Part shown: one piece after another, positions 1-8,247 of the stretch
Layout of the letters: every line of letters starts with the position of its first letter
How positions within the stretch are numbered: the stretch's first letter is position 1
Notes under the pieces: generated by a model
The model's database searches: none
Seen by the model: only the letters and a program-made list of their open reading frames with translations
Told to the model about the DNA's origin: nothing
Made by a program: the position numbers and the translations under genes
Origin: Saccharicrinis aurantiacus
GTDB taxonomy: Bacteria; Bacteroidota; Bacteroidia; Bacteroidales; Marinilabiliaceae
Direction: 5' to 3'
Length of the DNA stretch: 64,000 nucleotides
Assembly (NCBI RefSeq): GCF_001660705.2
Contig: NZ_LYBV02000026.1
Location: forward strand, 1 to 64,000

Positions 1-529
1 AACCTGCCAACAAACCATCAATTACAGTGCGGGTTTCGTATGCTTCACCTCCTCTTACTAACAGCCTTCCATCATCGTTTGCTGGTTGAGTTCCTGGTAA
101 TGTGGTTATGGCACCAATAGCATCTCCAACAGCACCTGCAGTTGTATAAATATCTAATGGTTTAAGAACAGAAGCTTTGCTCTCATCGCCAGCGGCAAAA
201 TTCCCTGCAGTTATGGTTACTGCATCAATACTATTTATATTCTCCTTGAGTACAATAAGTAATTTGCTTGTTTTATCAGGTTCAATTTCTTGTTCAAATC
301 TAGTATAACCTAAAAAACGGGCTATTATTATTGTATTTTCAGAATTGGTTTCAATGTGAAAATTACCTTCCAAATCACTTGCTGATCCATCATAAGTATC
401 TTTGAAATATATGTTTACTCCAGTTAAAGGCTTACCTTTTTTATCAACTACAGTTCCAATTACTTTTGTTTGAGACGATATTACAAAACAAAAGCTAAAA
501 AGGTAGATAATAATAATTGTTGTTTTCAT
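1..529 (-). CDS. TonB-dependent receptor with carboxypeptidase-regulatory-like N-terminal domain (partial)
   Basis: The gene runs off the left edge; about 176 N-terminal residues are visible. Residues 1-20 form a signal peptide (MKTTIIIIYLFSFCFVISSQ). They are followed by a CarboxypepD_reg-like beta-sandwich of about 80 residues beginning KVIGTVVDKKGKPL, then the start of a TonB plug domain with the typical stretch LLVRGGEAYETRTVIDG. This is the layout of Bacteroidota outer-membrane receptors that import large ligands. Substrate cannot be judged from this fragment. The start codon is the complement of 527-529. It is not obviously a SusC, because the SusC hallmark region is not reached before the edge. 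Confidence 0.85.
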   Translation of the reverse strand, partial: MKTTIIIIYLFSFCFVISSQTKVIGTVVDKKGKPLTGVNIYFKDTYDGSASDLEGNFHIETNSENTIIIARFLGYTRFEQEIEPDKTSKLLIVLKENINSIDAVTITAGNFAAGDESKASVLKPLDIYTTAGAVGDAIGAITTLPGTQPANDDGRLLVRGGEAYETRTVIDGLLAG

Positions 530-641
530 TACGTTTAGTGTTTAAGAACAATTCAAAATTGGCTTAACAAAACGTAACAAGAAAAATAGCTTTACTGAGT
601 TGTTGTTTTATTGGGATGAGTGGTAATTATTCATCAATAAT

Positions 642-1064
642 TTATCGTAGGGAATCTAAATTACTTTTAAGTTGATCAATTTCAATGTGGCTTGATAAGT
701 GTGATTGAGCAGCCTCAATTGTAGAAATGATATGTGGAGTTACTTTTGAGTTTTTAATGAGTTTGCTGTATAGCGTAGTTATAACAACCTCGTTGGGTTT
801 GTTGGTTAAATAAATTGAATTGCGATATGCATCTAGTTTAGGATCTATATCAAGAAAATTTGAGATGCGATTAAGTTCTTTTAAATTGATATTCAGGTGA
901 CAAGTCTGCATATCAACTATTGAATCATAGTCAACCGAATAGTTAGGATGGCTTATTATTTCCTCAACTGATTGTAAAATACTATCAATTGTAATTGTTC
1001 CTTTATAAACAATATATAATATTTTACTTTCAGTATCTATTTTATAGTTGATGTAACCAAACAT
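642..1064 (-). CDS. Hypothetical protein, STAS/SpoIIAA-like fold suspected
   Basis: A 140-residue soluble protein without signal peptide or membrane segment. The pattern (a beta strand ILYIVYKGTITI, a helix, then DYDSIVDMQTC) resembles small STAS/SpoIIAA-like proteins that Bacteroidota carry as single genes, but no diagnostic motif is present and the family call is an inference. It stands alone on the minus strand, 221 bases downstream of the dehydrogenase gene, and that gap contains two competing hairpins. Function unknown. Confidence 0.65.
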   Translation of the reverse strand: MFGYINYKIDTESKILYIVYKGTITIDSILQSVEEIISHPNYSVDYDSIVDMQTCHLNINLKELNRISNFLDIDPKLDAYRNSIYLTNKPNEVVITTLYSKLIKNSKVTPHIISTIEAAQSHLSSHIEIDQLKSNLDSLR

Positions 1065-1216
1065 GTTTTATCAGAATAAGAGGGTTATTAAAATGTATTT
1101 TTGCCTATTTATTTGTCATAAGACGAATTATTGCTTTGATAGTTACATAATTAGTGAAGTTTTATTTGAAGAGTAGTATTTTGTAGATTAATGATTCAAA
1201 ACTAAAGCTTAATCTT

Positions 1217-1267
1217 GTTAGTGATTAAATATTAGGCACTAACAAATAATATGCTGTGCCTAATATT
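1217..1267 (-). terminator. Two mutually exclusive hairpins downstream of the dehydrogenase gene
   Basis: A perfect 12-bp stem pairs 1228-1239 (AATATTAGGCAC) with 1256-1267. A competing 7-bp stem pairs 1217-1223 (GTTAGTG) with 1237-1243 and uses part of the same arm. On the minus strand this follows the dehydrogenase stop directly. No strong U run follows, so termination is plausible but not certain. Confidence 0.4.
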
Positions 1268-1285
1268 TTGTATTGTAAGGATGTT

Positions 1286-2044
1286 TTATTTACGATATAT
1301 ATTTGTTGCATCGGCTTGCTGCGTTGGCATTATTAGCATGTCGTTGATATTTACATGGGCCGGACGAGTTACTATATATTCTATCGCATCTGCAATATCT
1401 TCAGCTAAAAGTGCATCAACTCCATTGTAAACATTGTTTGCTTTTTCTTGATCCCCACCAAATCTAACTAATGAAAATTCGGTATCAACCATACCAGGAG
1501 ATACTGATGAAACTTTTATATTATGCGGTAGTAAATCAATTCTCATTCCTTTAGTAATTGCATTTACAGCATGCTTAGTCGCACTATAAACGCTGCCTCC
1601 AGGATAGGTTTGTATTCCTGCAATGGATGATATATTTACAATATGACCTTGTTTACGACTCACCATTTCTTTAATAATCTCTTTAGATAGAAATAATAGT
1701 CCAGTTATATTGGTATCAATCATTTGTTTCCACTTAGTCCAATCAGCCTGATCAACAGTTTCGGTACCCGATGCTAAGCCAGCATTATTGATTAAAATAT
1801 CTATTTTGCTCCATTTTTCGCCTAGTGTATTTAATGCTGCAGTAGTTTCTTCTTCATTTCTAATATCAAAGGCAAGAGCTTTTGTATGGATACCAAATTC
1901 ACTTTGTAGCAAGTTGGAGAATTGATCTAATCTTTCCTTTCTGCGTCCGGTTATTATCAGATTATACTTTAGTTTAGCTAATACCTTAGCAGTTGCCATG
2001 CCAATGCCCGAAGTTGCGCCAGTTATAAGTGCTATTTTGTTCAT
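1286..2044 (-). CDS. Short-chain dehydrogenase/reductase, NADP-type, YdfG-like
   Basis: A classical SDR of 252 residues, the usual length. The nucleotide-binding motif TGATSGIG is at 8-15, NNAG at 86-89, the structural Asn at 112, catalytic Ser at 139/140, and the Tyr153-xxx-Lys157 pair (YSATK). Arg34-Arg35 after the second beta strand favours NADP(H). The C-terminal IEYIVTRPAHVNINDMLIMPT resembles the YdfG/3-hydroxy acid dehydrogenase group, so reduction or oxidation of a short hydroxy acid is a reasonable guess; the substrate is not shown by the sequence. The gene is single, with its own -7 box at 2078-2085. Confidence 0.88.
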   Translation of the reverse strand: MNKIALITGATSGIGMATAKVLAKLKYNLIITGRRKERLDQFSNLLQSEFGIHTKALAFDIRNEEETTAALNTLGEKWSKIDILINNAGLASGTETVDQADWTKWKQMIDTNITGLLFLSKEIIKEMVSRKQGHIVNISSIAGIQTYPGGSVYSATKHAVNAITKGMRIDLLPHNIKVSSVSPGMVDTEFSLVRFGGDQEKANNVYNGVDALLAEDIADAIEYIVTRPAHVNINDMLIMPTQQADATNIYRK

Positions 2045-2077
2045 TTACTAAATTTTATTGAGTAATTAATTCTGTTA

Positions 2078-2085
2078 CAAATTTA
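2078..2085 (-). promoter_or_regulatory. -7 box TAAATTTG for the SDR gene
   Basis: Exact match to the Bacteroidota -7 consensus TAnnTTTG on the minus strand, about 33 bases upstream of the start codon. No clear -33 TTTG was found. Confidence 0.45.
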
Positions 2086-2196
2086 CAATCAGATAAGTAA
2101 AGTTGACTACGTATTCTTCGTAAATTTTTATTTACTTTATGGGAGTGATTTCTATTTGGCGATTGAGCAATCTATCGTTACTTAATATTCAATACC

Positions 2197-4419
2197 ATGG
2201 GACAGGAAAATATAGCAAGTGAAATTAACCTAACAGCCACTGAACAAGATCTTATATTTGAAATTTTAAAAAGAGAACCCAATTCTCTCGAATTAGAGAT
2301 GTTTTCCCGTTTGTGGAGTGAGCATGCATCCTATAAAAACTCAATGAAATGGCTACAAATGATGCCTACATCGGGTGATAAGGTAGTTGTTAAGGCTGGT
2401 GATGAAAAAGCCGGAGCTATTGATATTGGTGACGGATATGCTTGTGTTTTTAAAATGGAATCCCATAATCACCCCTGTTCTTTTCAACCTCGATTGGGAG
2501 CTTTAACGGGTATGCGTGTTGTAACACGAGACGTGTTTGCCATGGGAGCAAAACCTGTTGCATTGCTCGATTCATTGCGTTTCGGAGAGGCAAACAGAGA
2601 TACTGCACGTTGGTTATTTAATGAAGTTATAGGTGGAATTAGTGAATTTGAGAAAACAATGCGTTTGCCGGTTGTTGGGGGCGAGGTTGTTTTTAATAAA
2701 GCATTTAACTCAAGTCCCATTGTTAATAATATGGCAATTGGAATTGCAAAAAAGGATGAGTTAATTTCGGGTACTGCAAGCGGCTTGGGTAACCTTATTT
2801 TAATAGTAGGTGCATTAACCGGAAATGAAGGTATTGATGGCGACACTTTTTCAGCAGATTATATTTCCAATACAGAGCAAGACTCCTTTGGAATTGAACA
2901 AATGCTCGATTCAACAGTAGAAGGAAACCTGATTAATGCGATTAAAGAACTAAAAGAAGAAGGTAAAGTAATTGGGATTCAAACTATAGGTGCTGCGGGT
3001 ATTGCCGGAGCAGCAACCGAAATGGCTTCTCGTGGTAATGTCGGTATTACTATAAATTGTGATAAAGTTCCAACTCGTAACGAAAATATGGGATGCAGAG
3101 ATGTCCTGTTTTCAGAAACGTGGGGCCGAATTTTAGTTTGTATCGATAAGGATAATCTGGCACAGATTCAAGGGTTATTGTCTCCAAAACAGTTGTCATT
3201 TGCTGTAGTAGGTGAGGTTGTTAAAGGTGAAAACCTTATTTGTTTAAATAATAATGATGTTGTTGCAGATATTCCAACTAGCTATGTTGGTTTGGGAGGC
3301 AAATCACCTATTTATGAAAGAGAGGTAAAAGAGCCAGAATCTAATAATATAAAAGCTCTTAATATTGAGGATATTCCTGAGCCAGAGGATTATCAAAAAG
3401 TGATTGCGGAGATGCTGAAGAATATTAATTTATCATCAAAAGAAAGTTTGATGGATTTATTTGATCCATCATTGCAGCATGAATCCTTTAATAATAGTTT
3501 TCCTTCAGATGCAGCTTATGTACATATTGAAGAAATTGATAAAACATTAGCCATTTCAATCGATAGTAATTCTAATTATCTTGAGGCAGATCCTTTTGTG
3601 GGAGCGCAGATTGCAGTAGCAGAAGCTGCACGTAATATTATATGCGGAGGAGGTGTTCCATTAGCTGTAACTGATTGTTTAAATTTTGGAAATCCATATG
3701 ATCCTGAAGTATTTTGGCAATTTACAAAATCAGTAGAAGGGTTATCAGACGCATGTGAGAAGTTTAATACACCTATTGTAAGTGGAAATGTAAGTTTCTA
3801 CAATCAAAAATCTGTTGAAGGCAGAATAACCGCAATTACACCATCACCAATAGTTGGAATGCTTGGTTTAGTTGAGTCAAAAGATCATCATTCAGTTTTA
3901 CCATTTAAGCATAAAGGTGATGTGATATGTTTAATCGGGGAATCTAAAGATGATATTAATGCCTCAGAATATTTAATTTACTATCATAAGCAAAAAAGTC
4001 ATGCTGCACCATATTTTAATATGGAAGAAGAATTAGAATTACACGAAATTGTGAAACAAGTAATTCGTAAGAGGTTAGTTCGTTCGGTTCATGATGTTTC
4101 AGCGGGTGGATTATTTTTTAATCTTTTAGAATCGGCAGCGCCACTTGGCTTTGGATTTGATATTACAAGCGATGCTGAAATCAGAAAAGATTCATTCCTA
4201 TTTGGAGAATCTCAAGGTAGGGTAGTGGTTTCTGTAGCACCAAGTTTACAAGATGATTTTGTTGATTTTATGCTTGAAACCGAAACAAAGTTTTCAGTGC
4301 TTGGTCATGTAACTAAAGGTGAGGTAAGAATTGATGATGAATCGTTTGGTTTCATTGATGATATAAAATCGGAATATTCAAATTCTTTTAAAGATTGGAT
4401 GAATAACGAAGACGTTTAA
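2197..4419 (+). CDS. purL: Phosphoribosylformylglycinamidine synthase subunit PurL (small type)
   Basis: Catalyses the ATP-dependent amidation of FGAR to FGAM, step four of purine synthesis. At 740 residues it is the small PurL, which needs separate PurQ glutaminase and PurS partners; neither is in the window. This differs from the fused PurL of about 1,200 residues or more found in many Bacteroidota. The N-terminal stretch SRLWSEHASYKNSMKWL is the PurL family signature. It is followed by two AIRS-like halves (roughly 40-400 and 440-730), with conserved ESHNHPC and later GGGVPLAVTDCLNFGNP. ATG at 2197 gives a normal N-terminus. It stands divergent from the SDR gene. Confidence 0.95.
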   Translation: MGQENIASEINLTATEQDLIFEILKREPNSLELEMFSRLWSEHASYKNSMKWLQMMPTSGDKVVVKAGDEKAGAIDIGDGYACVFKMESHNHPCSFQPRLGALTGMRVVTRDVFAMGAKPVALLDSLRFGEANRDTARWLFNEVIGGISEFEKTMRLPVVGGEVVFNKAFNSSPIVNNMAIGIAKKDELISGTASGLGNLILIVGALTGNEGIDGDTFSADYISNTEQDSFGIEQMLDSTVEGNLINAIKELKEEGKVIGIQTIGAAGIAGAATEMASRGNVGITINCDKVPTRNENMGCRDVLFSETWGRILVCIDKDNLAQIQGLLSPKQLSFAVVGEVVKGENLICLNNNDVVADIPTSYVGLGGKSPIYEREVKEPESNNIKALNIEDIPEPEDYQKVIAEMLKNINLSSKESLMDLFDPSLQHESFNNSFPSDAAYVHIEEIDKTLAISIDSNSNYLEADPFVGAQIAVAEAARNIICGGGVPLAVTDCLNFGNPYDPEVFWQFTKSVEGLSDACEKFNTPIVSGNVSFYNQKSVEGRITAITPSPIVGMLGLVESKDHHSVLPFKHKGDVICLIGESKDDINASEYLIYYHKQKSHAAPYFNMEEELELHEIVKQVIRKRLVRSVHDVSAGGLFFNLLESAAPLGFGFDITSDAEIRKDSFLFGESQGRVVVSVAPSLQDDFVDFMLETETKFSVLGHVTKGEVRIDDESFGFIDDIKSEYSNSFKDWMNNEDV

Positions 4420-4521
4420 TTGCAATATAATAGAAAGATATATTAAAGACTTGCTATTTGTCCACCTAGGTATAAATATGCCGGTCTTTTTAAATTTATT
4501 CGCAATTGTAAAATTCTATTG

Positions 4522-4529
4522 TATTTTTG
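4522..4529 (+). promoter_or_regulatory. -7 box TATTTTTG for ubiE
   Basis: Exact TAnnTTTG match followed by the common extension C, 27 bases upstream of the ubiE ATG. A -33 element at normal spacing is not evident. Confidence 0.5.
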
Positions 4530-4555
4530 CCCCTGTAAATTATTAAAATGCAACA

Positions 4556-5287
4556 ATGTCGGTAACTCCATATAAAACGTCTGAAGAGGGAAAGAAAAAG
4601 CAAATAGAATCAATGTTTGATAACATTGCTCCTAAATACGATTTTCTAAATCATTTATTATCATTTGGTATTGATAAAATATGGAGGAGGAGAGCTATTG
4701 GCTTGTTAAAAAATATTCCTTCTCCCGTATTGCTTGATATTGCTACAGGTACCGGAGATTTAGCTATTGCCGCAATGAAACTAAAACCAAGTAAAATTGT
4801 AGGTTTAGATTTATCTGCAGAAATGCTAAAGGTAGGTCAGGAGAAAATCGAAAAGTTGAACCTTACAGATACCATTTCCTTAGTGCATGGCGATTCTGAA
4901 AATTTACCTTTAAGTGATAATCAGTTTGATGCTGCTACAGTTGCCTTTGGTGTACGTAATTTCGAGAATTTAAATAAAGGCTTAACTGAAATTTGCAGGG
5001 TTTTAAAGCCAGGAGCCAAGTTTGTTGTACTTGAGTTTTCTAATCCATCTTCATTTCCTTTTAAGCACATCTATCAATTCTATTCTAGTAAAATATTACC
5101 ATGGTGGGGCGGCTTGTTTTCTAAAGATAAAGCAGCGTACGAATATTTGCCAGAATCTGTTGCAGCATTTCCTGAAGGACAGGCTTTCGTAAAAGAACTT
5201 GAAGCTAGTGGTTTTACTTCGTTAAAAGTATGGAAACAAACTTTTGGAGTGGCTACAATTTATTTTTCTGAGAAGAAAGTACAATAA
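4556..5287 (+). CDS. ubiE: Demethylmenaquinone methyltransferase
   Basis: SAM-dependent C-methyltransferase that converts demethylmenaquinone to menaquinone (MenG role; Bacteroidota generally use menaquinone). It has 243 residues, the normal length. Motif I is LDIATGTGDLAIAA (about 59-72), followed by the acidic loop GLDLSAEML; YDFLNHLLSFGID near residue 30 and DAATVAFGVRNFENL are UbiE/MenG family signatures. A second ATG eight bases upstream is out of frame. The next gene, on the same strand, is the porT-like gene; the ubiE-porT pairing is common in this phylum as far as I recall. Confidence 0.93.
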   Translation: MSVTPYKTSEEGKKKQIESMFDNIAPKYDFLNHLLSFGIDKIWRRRAIGLLKNIPSPVLLDIATGTGDLAIAAMKLKPSKIVGLDLSAEMLKVGQEKIEKLNLTDTISLVHGDSENLPLSDNQFDAATVAFGVRNFENLNKGLTEICRVLKPGAKFVVLEFSNPSSFPFKHIYQFYSSKILPWWGGLFSKDKAAYEYLPESVAAFPEGQAFVKELEASGFTSLKVWKQTFGVATIYFSEKKVQ

Positions 5288-5340
5288 AACATAATATTCA
5301 GAGTTTTATATTTAGTATTGATTGATAAAAAATATTTGAA

Positions 5341-6054
5341 TTGAAGCATTTAATTATAGTATTCTTTTTAGTGTCTTTGGGTTTAGGTACAAATGCCCAA
5401 TCATCAAAGAAAAAGGTTGTGCCAAACCTTGTCACATTCGATCAAAAAAGACTGCACTTTGGTTTTTTAATAGGTGTGAATACTATGGATTTTACCATTC
5501 ATCATTCTGGTGCTTCAACTCCCGAAAATGGTAATAATCCACTATATGCCTCAGTTGAAAGTTTAACTCCGGGTATAAATCTGGGTATTGTAAGTAGTTT
5601 ACGGTTAAATCAGAATTTTAACCTAAGGGTTCTTCCAGGTATAAGTTTTGGACAGAGAAATCTTTCTTATATTGATGAAAATAAAGTTGAGAAAGAAGAC
5701 GACCTTCAAATTAAATCTACCTTTATTGAGATGCCTATTTTGATTAAGTATAGCTCATCACGTATAAAAAACTACAAGCCATATTTAGTAGCAGGTATAA
5801 ATCCACGATACGATTTGGCAAAAAGTAAGCAGGACGGTTTGGCTCTTAATAAAATGGATTTATACTACGAAATAGGGTTTGGTATCGATTCGTACTTAAA
5901 TTACTTTAAACTAACTACTGAATTCAAGATATCAATCGGTATGTTTGATGTATTAAACCATGAGGGTACAGGCGATATGGTAGACTTACCATATACACAA
6001 GCAATTGATAAACTTACTTCAAATATTTTTCAGCTTACCTTCTATTTTGAATAA
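5341..6054 (+). CDS. porT: PorT-family outer membrane protein, type IX secretion
   Basis: A 237-residue protein beginning with signal peptide MKHLIIVFFLVSLGLGTNAQ, followed by an amphipathic beta-strand pattern typical of a small outer-membrane barrel (PorT/SprT). PorT is required for the type IX secretion system. The assignment rests on size, barrel-like composition and position directly after ubiE, not on a catalytic motif, so a generic beta-barrel protein remains possible. The start is TTG at 5341: no in-frame ATG precedes the signal peptide, and TTG gives a complete one. The spacing of 53 bases to ubiE suggests co-transcription. Confidence 0.72.
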   Translation: MKHLIIVFFLVSLGLGTNAQSSKKKVVPNLVTFDQKRLHFGFLIGVNTMDFTIHHSGASTPENGNNPLYASVESLTPGINLGIVSSLRLNQNFNLRVLPGISFGQRNLSYIDENKVEKEDDLQIKSTFIEMPILIKYSSSRIKNYKPYLVAGINPRYDLAKSKQDGLALNKMDLYYEIGFGIDSYLNYFKLTTEFKISIGMFDVLNHEGTGDMVDLPYTQAIDKLTSNIFQLTFYFE

Positions 6055-6083
6055 AAAATGCCAAGATTGTTAAACCTTGGCAT
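6052..6083 (-). terminator. Rho-independent terminator of the S1-domain gene
   Basis: An 8-bp perfect stem ATGCCAAG/CTTGGCAT (6058-6065 with 6076-6083). On the minus strand it is followed by a run of six T, so it fits the end of the gene whose stop is at 6110. Confidence 0.7.
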
Positions 6084-6109
6084 AATGTATTTTATAAATA
6101 AAATATAGC

Positions 6110-6946
6110 TTATTTTACTAACCTTATTCCTCCATCTTCAATGGTAATAATTCGTTGTTTGTAAAGTGCTCCAATCGCTTTCTTAAAACTCTTTTTGCTG
6201 ATACCAAACATTCTTGAAATCTCATCGGCAGGACTTTTGTCCGTTACAAGCATAAAACCATCTTCTGATTTTAGTTTGTTTAAAATATCCTGAGAAATTC
6301 CATCAACTTTTTGATAGCCTGGTTTCTCAAGGCTTAAGTCAATTTTGTCGTCTTCTCTAACTTTTTTAATATAGGCTTTTACCTTTTCGCCTTTGTGTAT
6401 ATCTCTAAATACTTCATTATGATAAAGCATCCCAGAGTGGGTACCATTAATAATAGCTTTATAACCAAGGTCTGTTTCCTGAAATATCATGATATCTACC
6501 TCTTGGCCTTCTTCATATTCAGGCGGTAAATTATCTAAATACTTTTCAACTTTAGACGACGCTGCAATACGGCCACTTTCATCATCTAAATAAATATAAA
6601 CAGGATAGTATTTCCCTTCCTCAATATCTAATTTTTGCTCTCTAAATGGTACTAATAAATCTTTAGGCAAGCCCCAGTCTAAAAAGGCACCTACTTTACC
6701 TACAGATATGGCTTTTAAATAGGCAAATTCTCCAACAATAGCATGTGGCATTTCAGTAGTAGCAATTAGTCTATCTTCAGAATCTAAGTATAGAAAAACC
6801 TCTAATTCTTCATCTACTGTACAATTAATAGGTACATATCTTCTTGGAAGTAAAATTTCGCCTAGTTCTTCCCCTCCATCAAGGTATAGCCCAAAATCTA
6901 AATCCTTTACAACCTTTAAAACATTATAATTACCTACTTCTACCAT
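6110..6946 (-). CDS. CvfB-like S1 RNA-binding protein
   Basis: 278 residues with the CvfB layout: several S1-like OB-fold segments in the first two thirds (for example KAISVGKVGAFLDWGLPKDLLVPF and YLDDESGRIAASSKVEKYL), then a third S1-like domain with IINGTHSGMLYHNEVF, and a winged-helix C-terminus (about 220-278) ending in a SPADEISRMFGISKKSFKKAIGAL-type segment. CvfB proteins bind RNA and affect gene expression post-transcriptionally; the target here is unknown. It is single and convergent with porT, and has a -7 box at 6971-6978. Confidence 0.85.
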   Translation of the reverse strand: MVEVGNYNVLKVVKDLDFGLYLDGGEELGEILLPRRYVPINCTVDEELEVFLYLDSEDRLIATTEMPHAIVGEFAYLKAISVGKVGAFLDWGLPKDLLVPFREQKLDIEEGKYYPVYIYLDDESGRIAASSKVEKYLDNLPPEYEEGQEVDIMIFQETDLGYKAIINGTHSGMLYHNEVFRDIHKGEKVKAYIKKVREDDKIDLSLEKPGYQKVDGISQDILNKLKSEDGFMLVTDKSPADEISRMFGISKKSFKKAIGALYKQRIITIEDGGIRLVK

Positions 6947-6970
6947 CGTACTCTATATATTTATTTGCTG

Positions 6971-6978
6971 CAAAGATA
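6971..6978 (-). promoter_or_regulatory. -7 box TATCTTTG for the S1-domain gene
   Basis: Exact TAnnTTTG match on the minus strand, 24 bases upstream of the start codon. Confidence 0.45.
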
Positions 6979-7077
6979 TACAAAACATTGAGTAAATTTA
7001 CTTTGTTATCATAACGGCACTGTTATTGTTACCGGAATTTTGTAAATTTCTATACTAAACTAAATAACATAAAAACG

Positions 7078-8205
7078 ATGCATCATTTAAAACTTATTTT
7101 ATCCCTAATCATTCTATTCTCAGTATCCTCGTGCTCTTTATTAAATATTGCTATTGAATCAGATGTTGTTCCTCTGCCAAAAAGAGAACTTAATACACGT
7201 ATGGCTGTCCGATCTTTTTATCATGACTTTTCTGGGAAAGTAATATTGGCTGCGGATTCTATCTATCAAGTATCAGAAGATGTTGAAATAAAAGGACGTG
7301 CTTTAAAATGGAAGATGAGTGCAACAGGGGCAGCAGCAAGTGCAGCCTATCAAACGGTACCACAAGTTTCGTTGGTTGATACTTGGTTGCTTTGTTTACA
7401 AATGGAAGATTATTTTAATAGTAGTTATGGTGATACTATTTTTCATACAAATACACATTTGGCGAGTGAGGTTTCTGCAGAATTGAGTAAGGAAATTAGC
7501 TTAGTTGCAAAATCGCTTTATGGCAAAGAGTTTAAAGATCTAGAGTCTTTTGTAAATCAATATGCGAAAGAACATGCGGTGCACGAAATGTTTTTTCCTA
7601 GAGAGAATATCATGCCTAGTTTAGCAGAGTATCTTGAAATTCCAGATACCAGCTATGTTGAAACAGTAGGTTCTGCTGCTGAAGTGATGAATGATTTTAC
7701 AGATCGCTTAAGCGGATATAATACACAAATAGGCAATCAACTAAATTGGCAAAAAGATTTATTTACCCTAAAATGGGAGAATGACAGCTTAAGCGAGAAA
7801 TATCTTGAGAAAGCAGATTCTTTATCTGCAACAATAAATAGGTTGGCAATTATTGCACAAGAATCACCCGAAATGTTAGGTATAGTTGCAGAGCGTATGC
7901 GCGAGGAATTAACGCCTCTTATTTATCAGATGAATAATGGTATGGAAACGTCGATAATGCAACTTTCTCAAGAGCGTGACTCCTTACAAAAGTTTATTCA
8001 TGAGCAACGTGCAATTTTGGTGGAAGATATGAATGCTACAGGTGCTAACCTTATAAAGGAGACCACAGAAAATGTTGGTAAAATGATTCGATCAGTATCG
8101 TGGGTATTAATCATTTTAGTGCTTGTATTAGCGGGCGTAATGTTTGGAATTCCATTTTTTGCAGGTTACCTTTTAGCTAAGGCTAGATTTAAAAAGAAAG
8201 AATAA
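7078..8205 (+). CDS. Lipoprotein with coiled coil and C-terminal membrane anchor, unknown function
   Basis: 375 residues, not recognised. Residues 1-18 are a lipoprotein signal with lipobox SVSSC and Cys19 as the lipid site. The middle is helical, with charged heptad-like stretches at about 225-330 that suggest a coiled coil. Near the C-terminus there is one strong hydrophobic segment (about 341-366) followed by the basic tail ARFKKKE, which would sit in the cytoplasm. A protein with both an N-terminal lipid and a C-terminal transmembrane helix is unusual. It is transcribed alone and ends in a good terminator. Confidence 0.75.
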   Translation: MHHLKLILSLIILFSVSSCSLLNIAIESDVVPLPKRELNTRMAVRSFYHDFSGKVILAADSIYQVSEDVEIKGRALKWKMSATGAAASAAYQTVPQVSLVDTWLLCLQMEDYFNSSYGDTIFHTNTHLASEVSAELSKEISLVAKSLYGKEFKDLESFVNQYAKEHAVHEMFFPRENIMPSLAEYLEIPDTSYVETVGSAAEVMNDFTDRLSGYNTQIGNQLNWQKDLFTLKWENDSLSEKYLEKADSLSATINRLAIIAQESPEMLGIVAERMREELTPLIYQMNNGMETSIMQLSQERDSLQKFIHEQRAILVEDMNATGANLIKETTENVGKMIRSVSWVLIILVLVLAGVMFGIPFFAGYLLAKARFKKKE

Positions 8206-8215
8206 GATCAATATA

Positions 8216-8247
8216 AAGCTCAGGCCATAAACCTGAGCTTAATTTTT
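8216..8247 (+). terminator. Rho-independent terminator
   Basis: A 9-bp perfect stem AAGCTCAGG/CCTGAGCTT (8216-8224 with 8232-8240) followed by AATTTTTT, directly after the stop of the coiled-coil lipoprotein gene. Confidence 0.8.

Noticed and set aside
2484-2846. Antisense open frame of 120 codons within purL
   Set aside because: It mirrors conserved PurL coding sequence, and has no homology-like pattern or promoter of its own.
4446-4492. Possible terminator after purL (AAAGACTTGC with GCCGGTCTTT)
   Set aside because: Two mismatches and a loop of about 25 bases make it too weak to claim.
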